A stretch of 64,000 nucleotides of DNA from Molossus alvarezi (Eukaryota > Chordata > Mammalia > Chiroptera > Molossidae). The DNA lies in the NCBI GenBank assembly GCA_037176705.1, contig CM073893.1, positions 18,848,074 to 18,912,073 of the forward strand, in the 5' to 3' direction. Positions within the stretch are counted from its first letter, which is position 1. Each line of letters begins with the position of its first letter. Under the pieces are notes generated by a model that saw only the letters and a program-made list of their open reading frames with translations, did no database searches and was not told where the DNA came from. This document shows, piece after piece, positions 34,590 to 47,160 of the stretch. The position numbers were made by a program, and so were the translations under genes.

Positions 34590-35990
34590 TTATTTTATGG
34601 TATTTCTGGTGCTGTATCTGCCTAATACAAGATCACCAAACTTTTCTATGTTTTATTCAGGAAATTTTATAGTTTTAGGCTTTACATTCTACTTTTTCTA
34701 TCAATTATTAAGAAAGGGATATTGGAATCTGTTAAAATTGCATATTATTTCTCTTTGCAGGTCTACTGTGTAATTTGAAGCTCTTTTATTAGATGCATAA
34801 AAATTAAGGATTATGTCCTTTTGATGAATTAATCCCTTTATTATTATGAAATGACCATCTTCATCCTGGTAAAAATCTTTGCTGTAAAATCTAACTTCTG
34901 ATCTAATACAGTCACTCCAGCTTTCTTCTGCATAGTGTTAGCATAGTAAATATTTGTTTAATTGATTATTATTTTAGAGCGAGAGGGAGAGAAACATCGA
35001 TGTGAGAATGAAACATCAATGGGCTGCCTCCTGCACACCCCCAACCAGGATCAAGCCCACAACCTGGGCATGTGCCCTGACGGAAAACTGAACCAGCAAC
35101 ATTTTGGTGCACAGGAGGTAGCCCAACCGAGCCACACCAGCTAGGGCAGCACAGTAAATATTTTCAAACATTTTACTTTTAATAGATATATGTGTATTTA
35201 TATGTAAAGTGGGACTCTTGTAAATGTGGCATACTCGGATTTTGATTTTTTTAAAACCTGATCCAATGATCTCAGCCTTTTAAAAATAGTGTTTAGACTA
35301 TTTATATGGAATGTGACTAATAATATATGGTTGGGTTTAAATCTACCATCCTATTTGTTTTCTTTTTGTCCCATGTGTTCTTCATTCCCTTTTCCCTAAT
35401 TATCTGTTTTGTTTGGGATGATTTCTTATTATATCATTGTATCTCCCCTGTTAGCATGAAGAGTATAATTCTTTGTTTTGTTACTTTAGTGGTTGGTCTA
35501 GGGTTTATAATATACATGCTAAACTTACTACAGTCTAACTTTTTACAATCTAATTTACTACCATATAAATAGCATGAGTTTATCTTATACTACTCCGGGT
35601 ATAAGTATCAGGTATATTGCAATAATATACCTGCAGTTTCTCCCCTTCCTTGTGCTATTGATATATATTTGAATTTGCATTTGTTATAAACACTGCAATC
35701 ATCATTTTTATGGTAAACAGTCAATTGTCTTATAAAGATATTTAAACTGAATCTTATATATTTATCCATGTAGTTACCATTTTCAGTGTTCCATATTCCT
35801 TTCTGTAGGTCCTGGTATTCATACGGTTTAATTTTCTTCTGCTTAAGAACTCCATATAATGTATGTGTTAGCAAAGGACTAAAGGTAATGAATTCCTTCA
35901 GCTCTTGTATATCTGAAAAGCCCTTATTTTGCCTTTGTTCTTGAAAGATGATTTTGCAGGGTAAAGAATCCTAGAGTGACAGTTAAAAAT
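34590..35990 (-). mobile_element. Old L1, left part (ORF2 EN and upstream region)
   Basis: Minus-strand L1 sequence (ATTAATCCCTTTATTATTATGAAATG, the antisense EN segment). It stops at 35990, where a younger L1 is inserted, and resumes at 40842. Confidence 0.75.
34957..35147 (-). repeat. VES-type SINE
   Basis: Minus-strand copy without long CT tract. AGTAAATATTT direct repeat flanks it. Confidence 0.87.
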
Positions 35991-37649
35991 TTTTTTTAAA
36001 TATTTCAATTACAGTTGCCACTGAATATTACATAGGTTCAGGTATTCAGCACAGTGGTTAGATAGTTATAACTTACAAAGTGATCCTCCCAATATGGTGG
36101 GTGAAAAAGGTAAAGATCCATCTGATACCATACATAGTTATTACAATATTACTGACTATATTCCCTAGGTTGTACTTTACATCTCAGTAACTTTTGTATC
36201 TGCCCATTTGTACTTCATAATCCCTTCACCTTTTTCACCCAACCCACAAGCACCCTCCTTCCTGGTAACCATTAGTTTGTTCTCCGTATCTGTAAGTTTG
36301 TTTCTATTGTATTTGTTCCTTTGTTTCTTAGATTCCACATTTAAGTAAAATCATATGGTATTTGTCTTTATCTGACTGACTTGTTTCACTTTGCATAATA
36401 TCCTCAAGGTCCATCCATGTGGTCACAAATGGTAAGATTTCATTCTTCTTTATGGCTGAGTAATATTCCATTGTGTGTGTGTGTTTGTGTGTGTTATATC
36501 ATCTTTATTCCATTGTTCATTGATGCACAGCTTTGATAGCTTGGGTATAGTAAATAATATTGCCATGAACATAGGGCTACATATATCTTTTCATATTATT
36601 GATATAATTTTGTTGGCAATTACTGGTCTGTTCATATACTGCTTTTTCTTGATTCAGTCTTGGAAGATTGTTTTTCTAGAAATGTATCCATTTCTTCCAG
36701 CTGTCCAATTTATTGGCATATAACTGTAACATTTTCTTATAATCCCTTCTATGTCTGTGATGTCAGTTTTGAGTCCTCTTTTTTCCTTAATGAGTATAAT
36801 TAAAGGTTCATCAATTTTTTTTTTTTTTTTTTTTTTTTACCTTTTCAAAGAACCAGCTCTTGGTTTCATTAATCTTTTGTTTTTGAGACTATTTCAGACT
36901 CCGGTCTTTATTATTTCCTTCTTTCTATACACTTTGGGCTTTATTTGTTCTTCTGTTTCTAGTTACATCTAAAGATTTTTCTTGTTTCTTAAGTTAGGCC
37001 TGCATTGCAATAAATTTCCCTTAGAACTGCTTTCACTGTGTCCCTTAGATTTTGAGTTGTTGTGTTTTCATTTTCATGATAACTTTTGATTGCTTCCTTG
37101 ATCTTGTTGTTAACCCATTCATTGTTTAATACATGTTATTTAGACTCCATGTGTTTGTGTGTTTTTCAGTTTTTTTCTTGTAATTGATCTCCAGTTTCAT
37201 ACCACTGTGATCAAAGCAGCAGCATGGTATAATTTCATCCTTCTTAAATTTATTAAGATTTGTTTTGTGGCCTAATGTGATCTATCCTGGAAAATGTTCT
37301 GTGTGAATATTTAAAGTATACTCTCTGTTGCTTTAAGGTAAAATGTTCTAAAAATACCAATTAAATCAGTCTGTTCTAATGTATCATATATGGTCACTGT
37401 CTCTTTGTTTTCTACCTGGATGATCTATCCATAGGTGTCAATGGGCTGTCAAAGTTCTGTACTATGACTGTATCACTGTCAATCTCTCCCTTTATGTCCC
37501 TCAGTACTTGCTTTATATATGTAGGTTTTCCCGCATTGGGTGCATTAATGTTTACAAGAGTTATATCCCTTTGCTGGATTGATCCCTTTATCATTATGTA
37601 ATGTCCTTCTTTGTTGCTTGTTATAGCCTTTGTTTTGAAGTCTATTTTA

Positions 37650-37838
37650 GAGCCCAGCCAGTATGGCTCAGTGGCTGAGCATTGACCCATGCACCAAGAG
37701 GTCGCCGGTTCAAGTCCCGGTCAGGGCACATGCCCAGGTTGTAGGCCTGATGGGGGGGGGGGAGCATGCAGAAGGCAGCCAATTGTTGTTCTCTCTCATT
37801 AATGTTTTTCTCTCTCTCTAATCAATAAAGAAAAAATA
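37650..37838 (+). repeat. VES-type SINE in L1 EN region
   Basis: TSD AAGTCTATTTTA at 37638-37649 and 37839-37850. A (G)n run at 37752-37761 is in its linker. Confidence 0.92.
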
Positions 37839-38139
37839 AAGTCTATTTTATTTGATATAAGTATTGTTACTAGTTTTTTTTCCATTTCCACTTGCATTAA
37901 ATATCTTTTTCTACTCTTTTACTTGTCCATGTATTTCGATCTAAAGTGGGTCTCTTAGAGGCAGCATATGTATGGGTCTTGTTCTCTCACCGATTGAGCT
38001 ACTCAGTCTTTTGATTGAAGCATTTAACTCATTTACACTTAAAATGAATACTGATAAGTATGTAGTTACTGCCATTTTATTATTTATATTTTTTACCCTT
38101 TTTTCTTTTTCATAAAGTAGTCCCTTTAACATATCTTAC

Positions 38140-38740
38140 AATATTGGTTTAGTGGTGATGAACTCCTATATCTTTTTCTTGTCTGGAAAATTCTTTATTG
38201 CTCCTTTGATTCTAAATGATAGCCTTGCTGTGTAGAGTATTCTGGGTTGTAGGTCTTTAATTTTCATCACTTTGAAAATTTCATGCCAATCCCTTCTGGT
38301 TTGGTGTTTCTGTTGAGAAATCAGCTGACAGTCTTATGGGAGCTCTCTTGTATTTAACTAACTGCCTTTCTGTTGCTGCTTTTAAGATTCCCTCTTTGTG
38401 TGGGTCTCTTTGTGTTCATCGTGTTTGGGACTCTCTGTGCTTCCTGGACTTTTGTGTCTATTTCCTTCACCAGATTAAGTATGTTTTCTGTCATTATTTC
38501 TTCAAATAGCTTCTCTTCTTCTGGTATCCTTATGACATGAATGTTTTCATGCTTGAAGTTGTTCAATATGTCCTTTAAACTATACTTTTTTTTCCTTTTC
38601 ATTGTTCTGATAGGTTGTTTTTCTGCTACCTTGTCTTCTAAATCACTGATTCAATCCTCTGCTTTATATCTGTTGATTCCATGTAACATATTCTTCATTT
38701 TAGTTATTGTAGTCTCCATTTCTGACTAGTTCTTTTTATG
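38140..38740 (-). pseudogene. L1 ORF1 pseudogene
   Basis: The minus strand encodes ORF1p RRM-region sequence (IMTENILNLVKEIDTKVQEAQ; NTKRPTQRG) with an 82-codon open piece at 38354-38602. Frames are broken on both sides. Confidence 0.8.
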
Positions 38741-38756
38741 GTTTCTATGTCTTTTT

Positions 38757-38973
38757 GTTTGTTTGTTTTTTCTTTATTGATATTAGAGAAAGAGAGAGAA
38801 AGAAGAGCTAGAAACATCAATGAGAGAGAACATCGACTGGCCACCTACTGCATGCCCCCCACTGGGGATCGGGCCCAAAACCTGAGCATGTGCCCTGACT
38901 GGGAATCGAGCTGGTGACTGGGAATCAAACTGGCATGGGTCAATGCTCAACCACTGAGCAACACTGGCTGGGC
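38757..38973 (-). repeat. VES-type SINE
   Basis: Minus-strand copy. CTATGTCtTTTT flanks repeat at 38747 and 38974. The B-box region is partly duplicated (TGACTGGGAATC twice). Confidence 0.85.
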
Positions 38974-38980
38974 TCTATGT

Positions 38981-39160
38981 CCTTTTTTAAAAAAAAAATT
39001 TGAGAGAGAAGAAGGAGAGAAAAGTGAGAAACATCCATTTTTTGTTATACTTATTTATGCTTTCATTGGTTGATTCTTGTATGTGCCCTGACTGGGGATC
39101 AAGCCTATGACCTTGGCATATTGGGGCAATGCTCTAACCAACTGAACTACCGAGCCAGGA
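38981..39160 (-). repeat. VES-type SINE
   Basis: Minus-strand, shortened copy ending CCTGGCTCGGTAGTTCAGTTGG in reverse complement. Confidence 0.82.
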
Positions 39161-41125
39161 CTTCTATGCCCCTTTTAATGTTTCCTATCTTTGTTGACTT
39201 TCTTATTGAGTTCATCTATCCCTCCCCTAAATTCAATGACCATCCTTCTAACCAGTATTTTGAACTCTGTATCTTGTAGATTACTTGCCTCCATTTTGTT
39301 TAGTTTGTTTTTGTTTGTTTGTTTTTTCCCCCGGAATCCTATCCTTTCATTTGGGAAATGTTTGTCTCATTTTGGCTGCTTCTCTTTGTTCACTTCTACA
39401 TATTAGGTAGATCTGCTCCATCTCCCAGTCTTGGCAGGGTGGCTTTATGTAGTAGGTATCCTGTGGGGTCCAGTGGCACAGTATCCCTGATCATCTGAGC
39501 CAGTACTTCGGGGTATCCCTTGTGTGGGCCGTGTATACTCTCCTGTTGTGGTTGAGCCTTGATTGCTTTTGGTACATAAGTGGGTAGAACTGACCTTCAG
39601 GCTGACTGGCTGTGAGGACTAGCCACGAATATAGCAGATGAACTGTTGTGTGGACTGACCCAACAGAATGGGATTTGTTGTAGCAGGGGTTTGGTGTCTG
39701 CTGAGTACACCCTTCCTGTGTACATAGAGCTAATTGGGTAGTGCTCTGGTGTGATCTGAAGCCAGTCACTGGGCATGTTGATTCTGAGGACTCTTGGGAA
39801 GGGCTCCGAAGCAGGCCAGGTCAGTTTCAGCCTGTTTCTGGTCTGGCACCACCTAGTAGGAGCGAAAGTGATCCACAGTTGGTAGCTGCCTGTGCTTGTC
39901 TTGGGGGTGCCACGGAGAGGCTCTGCTTCAAATCAAGGCCAGCTGCCACTAGTGTGAGGTCAGGGGCCACTTAATAAGGGGTACAGGAGCACACTAAAGC
40001 AAGTGCTGCTTGTTTGGGGTTTGTGGACTTTTCAGGTTTTAAGAACGTCTACTAGCATGGGCCGAGGACAGCCACTTATAACAGCTGCTGAAAGAGGTTC
40101 TGGCCTTTGTGCAAGTTGGGCAGGGCAGATACTTAGGGAATCAACTGGGTGAGGCAAGTTTGATGGGGACTCAGATGTGAAAGCTGCCTGCACCTAAAGA
40201 CTGGGTAGGAGGGCTCAGTAAAAGAATTTGGTGCCCCTCTTCTGGCTCTTTTTGGGGAGGACTCAACAATGGAAAAATATGGTAGAGTGCTGCCCCTCCA
40301 GTCTTCGCCAGGAAGCCAGACACCGTTCATCCCCATATGTCCCTGGTGCTTTTCCAGCTGCTAACCAGTGCTGGAGGTCAGAGCAAGTGAACCCTTCAGT
40401 AAGTAAGTAAGTCTATGTGTAGTGTGTTTAAAGAGGAACGCCCGGGACTCCAGAAGCCCTCTGTCTCACCCAGACAGAATTTCTGATGAGTTTCACAGCT
40501 AGGTGTTGTAACTCCTGTTCCTAGAACTTGTGGTCGGGTTGGGGCTGCCTGGTATGGGGCTGGGACCCCTTGCTCATTGCTGGGGGAGACCTCTACAGCT
40601 AAGAGATCCCTCCCAATTCTTAACCACCACATGCAGGTGTGGGAACAGCCCATTTCGCATCTCCACTCCTCCTTCCAGTCTCAAGATGGTTTCTTCTTTA
40701 TATCCTTAATTATAAGAATTCCATTCAGGTAGTCTTCAGGCAGTTCTCAAGGGCTGTTATTCTATAATTTAGCTGTAATTTTGATGTGGTCACAGGAGGA
40801 GGTAAGCACAGCATTTACCTACTCTACCATCTTGACTAAGAATCTGACTGTTTTTACTTTAAGTAAAGATATTGCTCCATTATCTTCTAGTTTACATTGC
40901 TTCTAATGAGAAATTTGCTGTTACCCTTATCTTTGTTCTGTTTTTCTTTGGCTGCTTTTAAGATCTTTTTTCTCTTTATCACTTGTTGTTTTAAGCAATT
41001 TATGATGTAACTTGGTGTCATTTTTATTCATCTTAAGCTTATTCTGTTTCTTGGTTTATAGTTTTTATTAAATTTGGAATATATCTGGGATCATTTCTTC
41101 ATATAACTTTTCAGTTCATCTTTTT

Positions 41126-41453
41126 CTTTTAAAGTCTCATCCAAGGATATGATTTATTGATTTTTAAAGAGGAAGGGAGAAAGAGGGAGTGGAGGAGTGG
41201 GGGAGAGAAGAAGGGAGGGAAGGAGGGTGGGAGAGAGAAAGGAGGAAAAAGGGAGAGGGGGAGAGTGGGGGGGAGAGAGTGAGGGATGGGGTGGGGGTGG
41301 GGGAGAGAGAAAAATAGCAATCAGTTACCCTCCCATACAGTCCAACTGGGGACTGAACCCTTAACCTAGGTATGTACCCTGACTGAAAATCAAACCTGCA
41401 ACCTTTTTGGTGGACAGGATGATACTCCAACCAACTGAGCCACTCTGCCAGGC
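41126..41453 (-). repeat. VES-type SINE with expanded purine tract
   Basis: TSD TCAGTTCATCTTTTT (41111-41125) and one-mismatch copy (41454-41468). The usual CT tract is expanded to about 150 nt (41167-41313). Confidence 0.88.
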
Positions 41454-41630
41454 TCAGTTCATGTTTTTAAACAATTCTCTTTTCTCTGTTTCTCATTTTA
41501 GATAGTTTCTCTTGCTATGTCTTCATGTCCACTAAGTTTTTCTTCAGCCATGTCTAACATGCCATTAATCTCATCCACTATGTCATACCTTTGACACTGT
41601 AATTTTAATCTAATTTTATTTTTGTTACAG

Positions 41631-41845
41631 ATGTTTCTCCTTTTTTATCTTCAGATAGAGTGGGAGGGAGGGAGAAAGAGAAACATCGACATGAGAGGGA
41701 CACATCAACCTGTTGTCTCCCAAACAACCCAGACGAGGGCTGTGGACGAACCACAACCAAGGTATGTGCTCTTGACGAGAATCAAACCCGCAACTCTTTC
41801 GTCCACTGGCCAACACTCTAACCACTGAGCCAAATGGGCCAGGGC
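41631..41845 (-). repeat. VES-type SINE
   Basis: Minus-strand full-length copy; head ends GGCCCATTTGGCTCAGTGGT in reverse complement. Confidence 0.9.
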
Positions 41846-41856
41846 CCCTCATCTTT

Positions 41857-41909
41857 TTTTTTTCTTTCTTCATTGATTTTAGAGAGAGCGGAAGTGAGAG
41901 GGGGAGACA

Positions 41910-41958
<49 letters not shown>

Positions 41959-42100
41959 ATGAGAGAACATAGATTAGCCAACTCCTGCATGCCGACTGGG
42001 GAGTTGGCCCACAACCTGGGCATGTGCCCTGACTGGGAATCAAACCAACAACCTCTTGGTGCATGGGTTGATGCTCAACCACCGAGCCACACTGGTTGGG
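41857..42100 (-). repeat. VES-type SINE with (GA)n run
   Basis: TSD CCCTCATCTTTT at 41845-41856 and 42101-42112. Contains an uninterrupted GA microsatellite at about 41917-41953. Confidence 0.9.
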
Positions 42101-42410
42101 CCCTCATCTTTTATTTTTTAAAGGACCTTCCTTCTCTTTTCTCTGTCTTCAGCTTAAACTGAAATTTACCAACTTCCTTATAATATTAAGTTCTAATATT
42201 AAAAGGGGGGGGGATTCAAATTATCCAGGTATTTCAGACTGTTTTTTATTTAGAAAATAAACCACTTTTATATCAGAGATTTATAAAATAAAGTACACTA
42301 AAACAGTCTTGGTTGGCACATATGGTTATAAAGATTGAGAATCACTCATAATTCTCATTTAACCCACTGTAACACAGCTTCAGACCCAATACTATATTGA
42401 AATGGCCATT

Positions 42411-42617
42411 TTTTTTTTTTTAGTTTATTGATATTTTTTAGAAAGAAAGGAAGGGAGAGAAGCATGGCTGTGAGAGCACATCAATCAGCTGTCTCCTGCA
42501 CACCCCCAACTAGGGATCAAGCCTGCAACCTGGGCATGTGCCCTGACCAGGAGTCAAACCGGCAACCTTTTGGTGCACAGGAGGACACCCAACTGACTGA
42601 GCCATACAAACCAGGGC
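42411..42617 (-). repeat. VES-type SINE
   Basis: Minus-strand copy with 12-nt T run at left as tail. Confidence 0.88.
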
Positions 42618-42646
42618 TGAAAGGGTTATTTTTAAAAGTACCAATG

Positions 42647-42885
42647 GCCCTGGCCAGTTTGGCTCAGCGGTTAGATCATCAGCCTGTGGTCTGGAGAGAC
42701 CCGGGTTTGGTTCCCGCTAAGGGCATGTACCTCAGTTGCAGTTTGTCCCCGGCCCTGGTTGGGTCGTGTGGGTGGCAGCCACTCGATGTGTCCCTTTCAC
42801 ATCGATGTTTCTCTCTCTCTCTCTTCCTCCCACTCTATCTCAACAAAATGTTGAAAAATGTCCTCTGGTGAGGATTAAAAAAAAA
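42647..42885 (+). repeat. VES-type SINE
   Basis: Full-length plus-strand copy. TSD AAAAGTACCAATG at 42634-42646 and 42886-42898. Confidence 0.94.
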
Positions 42886-42898
42886 AAAAGTACCAATG

Positions 42899-43080
42899 AC
42901 TTCACACAACAATTGGAAAGCTTTTGCAAGTGAAAGGAGGACGTGCTATTAAAAATTACACAGGGAAAACAGACATAGATCAAACTAACAAGCAAGTATG
43001 GTTTTAACAAAGACTAATTATAATCACCAAATCCAAGCCCTCTTAAGTTTCATTATTTTTGTTACATCACAAAAGCTGTA
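42899..43080. other. Intronic DNA
   Basis: No feature recognised. Confidence 0.4.
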
Positions 43081-43680
43081 TGTTTTATAGAGTACTGAAA
43101 AACATACAGAGAGACATTACTTTTAACTCTTTCTCCTGCCCCCTAATCCAACTCCCATTTCTACAACTACCTAGTGTGGAATGTACCCTTTCAGACTTCT
43201 TTGCACTTACTTATGTATGAGGTTTTCTAGCAGCAACTGCTACATAAATGAAATCACATGTACTGGTCAGGGTCTTGCTTTTTCATGTAAAACAGCTTTA
43301 AGATTTCCCTAAAGAATTACATCTGTATCTACTTCATCCTTTTTTATGGTTGCCTAATATTCTACTGTAATGGCATATCATGATTTCACTATTCTAATGT
43401 TGAACCTTCCCTTTTTCTTCATATATTTCCACCTCTGGAGGGAAAAACCATGCAACATTCTCTGTGAACCAATGATAGTATTTCTGTATTATGTATACAG
43501 AATTATACACTTTTAAATTGATAGATACTGCCAAAATTCTCCTAAAAAGATGAAGCTATTTATACTCATTTCAGTAATTTAATGCCTACTTTCCAATTTG
43601 ACACTTACTAATATTCAAATTTTGCCAATTTTATTAGTAATAGTAAAGATATTTTTAATCCTATCTGATTAATGTTATAA
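43080..43680 (-). mobile_element. Ancient LINE 3' fragment (L1M/HAL1-like)
   Basis: Antisense pattern TTTTTTATGGTTGCCTAATATTCTACTGTAATGG resembles old L1-family 3' ends. Assignment is tentative. Confidence 0.45.
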
Positions 43681-44149
43681 TTGGAATTTCTCATATTACT
43701 GGTGTGGTTGAATATTTCTTCAAAACTAATCTACGTTATAGATTAGTTTTCTGCTTCCATGATTTTCCTACTTACATTTTTTTTTCTTATTTTCTACCAG
43801 GTTGTCTTTTTCATGCTTAGTTATAGGCACACCTTGTGTACTCTGAATATTAACTTTGCCTATTACATGTAAAAAAGTTTATGCCAATCTACTGCTTGCC
43901 TTTTTAAATGGCATCTAAGTCTCATGTCTCACCTGAAAACGCTTTCTTTACCCCACTCCCCCAATTTTTAATTCACTTCTTCTAAAATTTTTGCCATTTT
44001 GTTTTTACTTATATTCAGTCTACTTGAAAAACCTGTCATATAGTTTTCCCATTTAATCTATTAATACAGTGAATTACATTTATGTTTTCAAATACTGAAT
44101 CACTATTACACTATGGGACTCAGCATATCAGAACTGGTATAACTTAATA

Positions 44150-44395
44150 TTGAAAGCCCAGGCTCTGGAGTCAGAATGACTTGAGTTCAAATCCCAAATC
44201 TGTCACTAACTAGTTGTACAATCTTATGATGTTATTTAACTTCTCCGTCCTTCAGTTTCCTCATTTTAAAAATGGTGACAACAGTATCTACCCTCAGAGG
44301 ATTGTTTTAAGGACTAAGTAAACTGACACGTGTAAAGATGTTTAGAACAGCACCCAGAACACAGAAATTGTTTAATACATAATTCTTACTGTTTA
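44150..44395 (+). repeat. MIR SINE, nearly complete
   Basis: GGCTCTGGAGTCAGAATGACTTGAGTTCAAATCCC, then TCAGTTTCCTCATTTTAAAAATGG and AGGATTGTTTTAAGGACTAAG, all in MIR order. Confidence 0.9.
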
Positions 44396-44429
44396 CTAAA
44401 TGTCTTATATTTGCCAGGCACAGGTAGGC

Positions 44430-44660
44430 AGCATTGCTAGAGTTGGTCAAGTAAGGCCTATGGGCCAAATCTGGCTTTCTGCCTGTTTTTATAAATAACG
44501 TTTTACTGGAACACAGCCCTAACCAATGTGTAGAATTTACCTATGGTCATTTTTATGCTCCTAAAGCACAGTTAAGAAATTGTAACAGAGTCCATGTGGC
44601 CACAAAGCCTAAAATATTGACTATCAGTTCCTTTATAGACAAAAAATTGCTAACCCCGAA
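44430..44660 (+). repeat. hAT-like nonautonomous DNA element
   Basis: GGCCTATGGGCCAAATCTGGC, TGTTTTTATAAATAACGTTTTACTGGAACACAGCC, AAAATATTGACTATC: a common ancient mammalian hAT-type repeat. I do not commit to a family name. Confidence 0.6.
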
Positions 44661-44693
44661 AATGTTCAAACTCAAGAAATTCAGTTTAATAGT
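44609..44693. repeat. 85-bp duplication, copy A
   Basis: Identical to 45174-45258 except one base (G/A near 44658). Confidence 0.95.
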
Positions 44694-44874
44694 TGAGAAA
44701 ACAAATAAAGAAATATAAATGCTACAGTATGATAAGTACACAATCATGATATTGTGTTATTATGGAAACATGGCAATTCAGTATTAAATGACAGGAAGGA
44801 TTCACACAAGTGAAAAGAGGCAAAAAAACCAGAGAGATTTCATTTAGTTTTAATTTTTAAAAAATATGCACTTG

Positions 44875-45119
44875 GCCCTGGCCGGTTTGGCTCAGCGGTT
44901 AGAGCGTCGGCCTGTGGTCCGGAGAGACCCGGGTTCGGTTCCCGCTAAGGGCACGTACTTCGGTTGCAGTTTGTCCCCGGCCCTGGTTGGTCGTGTGGGT
45001 GGCAGCCACTCGATGTGTCCCTTCACATCGATGTTTCTCTCTCTCTCTCCCTTCCTCTCTCTCCCTCCCACTCTATCTGTACAAAAAATGGAAAAATATC
45101 CTCGGGTGAGGGAAAAAAA
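44875..45119 (+). repeat. VES-type SINE, best-preserved copy
   Basis: Close to the apparent consensus. TSD AAAAAATATGCACTTG at 44859-44874 and ending 45135, suggesting a recent insertion. Confidence 0.95.
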
Positions 45120-45173
45120 AAAAAATATGCACTTGTTTACATGTCTTTATCTCTTATCCTGGTGTGTGATTTA

Positions 45174-45258
45174 CTAAAATATTGACTATCAGTTCCTTTA
45201 TAGACAAAAAATTGCTAACCCCAAAAATGTTCAAACTCAAGAAATTCAGTTTAATAGT
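45174..45258. repeat. 85-bp duplication, copy B
   Basis: Second copy, same orientation, 565 bp downstream of copy A. It contains the tail of the hAT-like element plus its flank, so copy A is the source. Confidence 0.95.
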
Positions 45259-45464
45259 ATGGCTTTCATTTTTCTAACATTCATATTCTAAGTACCTAGG
45301 ACATTTAAAGTTTTTAACAAATGATAGATGAATAACTGAATGATGAAACAAAAACAGGATACCTAGGTGACAATAATTAGACATGTCTGACAAAGTTCCA
45401 AATATAAATATTCTATGACAAACATTTTACTTGCCATATTAAATGGACTCTTTTAATAATAGCC

Positions 45465-45630
45465 AATTCTAAGAGATAGATCTGATTATTATCCTTTTCT
45501 AAAGTGAGGAAACTAAGACTCAAAGAGGTAAAGTAACATGCTCATTTATATACAGTTATTAAGAGAAGAAGCTAGCATATAAACCCATATCTCCCTAATG
45601 CAAAACATATGCCCTTTATACTATACAAAG
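45465..45630 (-). repeat. MIR SINE fragment
   Basis: TTATCCTTTTCTAAAGTGAGGAAACTAAGACTCAAAGAGGTAAAGTAAC matches reverse MIR. Confidence 0.75.
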
Positions 45631-45639
45631 TTGGAAAGT

Positions 45640-46950
45640 GATAGGAAATATAGTCACAGGAGTATCAAGAGAGTATAGATTCTGAAATAGAGACAGGGGA
45701 AATTATAATTGATGCAGCAGAAATAGTGGTGTGATTTTAATTTCTAAAATTAAAGGAGTGGGAGAGTGAATTATTAATTTATCCTTATAGCAAAATTAAA
45801 AATAAAGCAAACTTTTATTAGGTAATGATTTATGAAGGCTGAAATTTAGTTCAAAGGGGTTATATACTGCCTTAAAGCCTAAGATAGTATATACTTTTAC
45901 AAAATACAGAAAATGCTAGTATAAATAACAACACAAAGTTAACCTAAGTTTTGGGTTTTGCTTGGCTTTAATACTTTTAAAAGGAAAATAAGAAACACCA
46001 GTAATTTTATCCAGGCAGCTCTCCCTCCTATACATCTTTACTTTTTCCACACTTAATACTATCTCTGACATATATAATGTATTTACTAATGCCTTCTGAA
46101 TGAAAAAATGCTCTTATGCCATATTCATGTTGTGTTGATAACACAAAATACACAGTACCTAGCCAATTGATTCATGCAACCATAACCCCAGATACCACTA
46201 TTCACCTGGCAATGATAATCAGAAACACAACGTGCTGAAGAAAACAGAATGCCTTAGAAATACACATCTATAAATTTAGAAACGTCAAAGAGATATTTCA
46301 TGTAAATGAATTTTCAAAATAATTGATACTCTTTAAATCACCATACCTTATCTCTAAACAATCTTTGTAGGTCTTTCTTCCTGCCTTAATCTGCACATAG
46401 TGTAACCTTTTCTGATAACTCAAGTTCATCAATGAAAATATCAATTATTAGACTGTTCTACAGTGAGTCTTCTTGGGAGTTACTGAGGGATGTCCAATTG
46501 TTTTGTTTCTTCAATAACTCATCCTAGACTACTTTTAAAAACAAGGTTTCCTGCTCCCCTGTTGTCACTTATGGGCCACCAGCACCCTAACCAAAGTTTC
46601 TAAAATGCCAGTTGTAGTTTAAAACCAGAATAGGCAGTTGATATACTTAACCATATACAAATTCTAAATCAAGCCTGGATGTAGCAATTTTCACTGCTCT
46701 AAGGCCTGGCTCAAAAGCTTTTTTTCTTTCACTTCCTAGTTCTGTGACTTAATCTGGGCTGTTGCTAGAGGTATGGCCACAAAATAACAATTACAATAGT
46801 AGTTATTTCTGTATATTTTCTTTAATTTTACTATAACATCCGGGAAAATATAAATGATAGTCATAACAAAACACACTAACAACTATGTGGACAAATGATA
46901 TAAAGCACCTCACATTATATGCTATATGGACAATTACCTAGCCAATTATT
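45640..46950. other. AT-rich single-copy intronic DNA
   Basis: No exon or repeat recognised. Confidence 0.5.
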
Positions 46951-46954
46951 AGCT

Positions 46955-47160
46955 AAGAGTCAGCAAAGTAGGCCCACTGGCCAAACACTATCCATGGCTT
47001 GTTTTTGTTTGGCCCTTGAGCTAAAAATGTTTTTGATGTTTTTAAAAGACTGAAAAACCAAATATAAAAGAATATTCAACAGAGACTCTAAGTGGCCCCC
47101 CAGGCCTAAAATACTATCTAGCACTCTACAAAAAAAGTCTGCCAACCCTTGATCTAGGCT
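46955..47160 (+). repeat. hAT-like nonautonomous DNA element, second copy
   Basis: Same family as at 44430: GGCCCACTGGCC, TGGCCCTTGAGCTAAAAATG, then AAAGTCTGCCAACCCTTGATCTAGG at its end. Confidence 0.6.

Larger units (their letters stand above)
35991..40841 (-). mobile_element. L1 inserted in an older L1
   Basis: Reading leftwards: 5' end CTTAGTCAAGATGGTAGAGTAG at 40841, 5' UTR to about 38980, ORF1 (about 38740-38140), EN (about 38080-37400), ORF2 with a deletion near 36590, 3' UTR to 35991. Shared flanks AGAATCctagagTGACaGTT (left) and AGAATCTGACTGTT (right) look like a decayed TSD. Confidence 0.8.
40842..42170 (-). mobile_element. Old L1, right part (5' side)
   Basis: Continuation of the L1 at 34590-35990 (antisense ATTGCTCCATTATCTTCTAGTTTACATTGC...). 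Broken by three SINEs. Confidence 0.65.

Noticed and set aside
41917..41953. CRISPR-like or satellite array
   Set aside because: Simple (GA)n microsatellite in a SINE; no spacers. Eukaryotic context.
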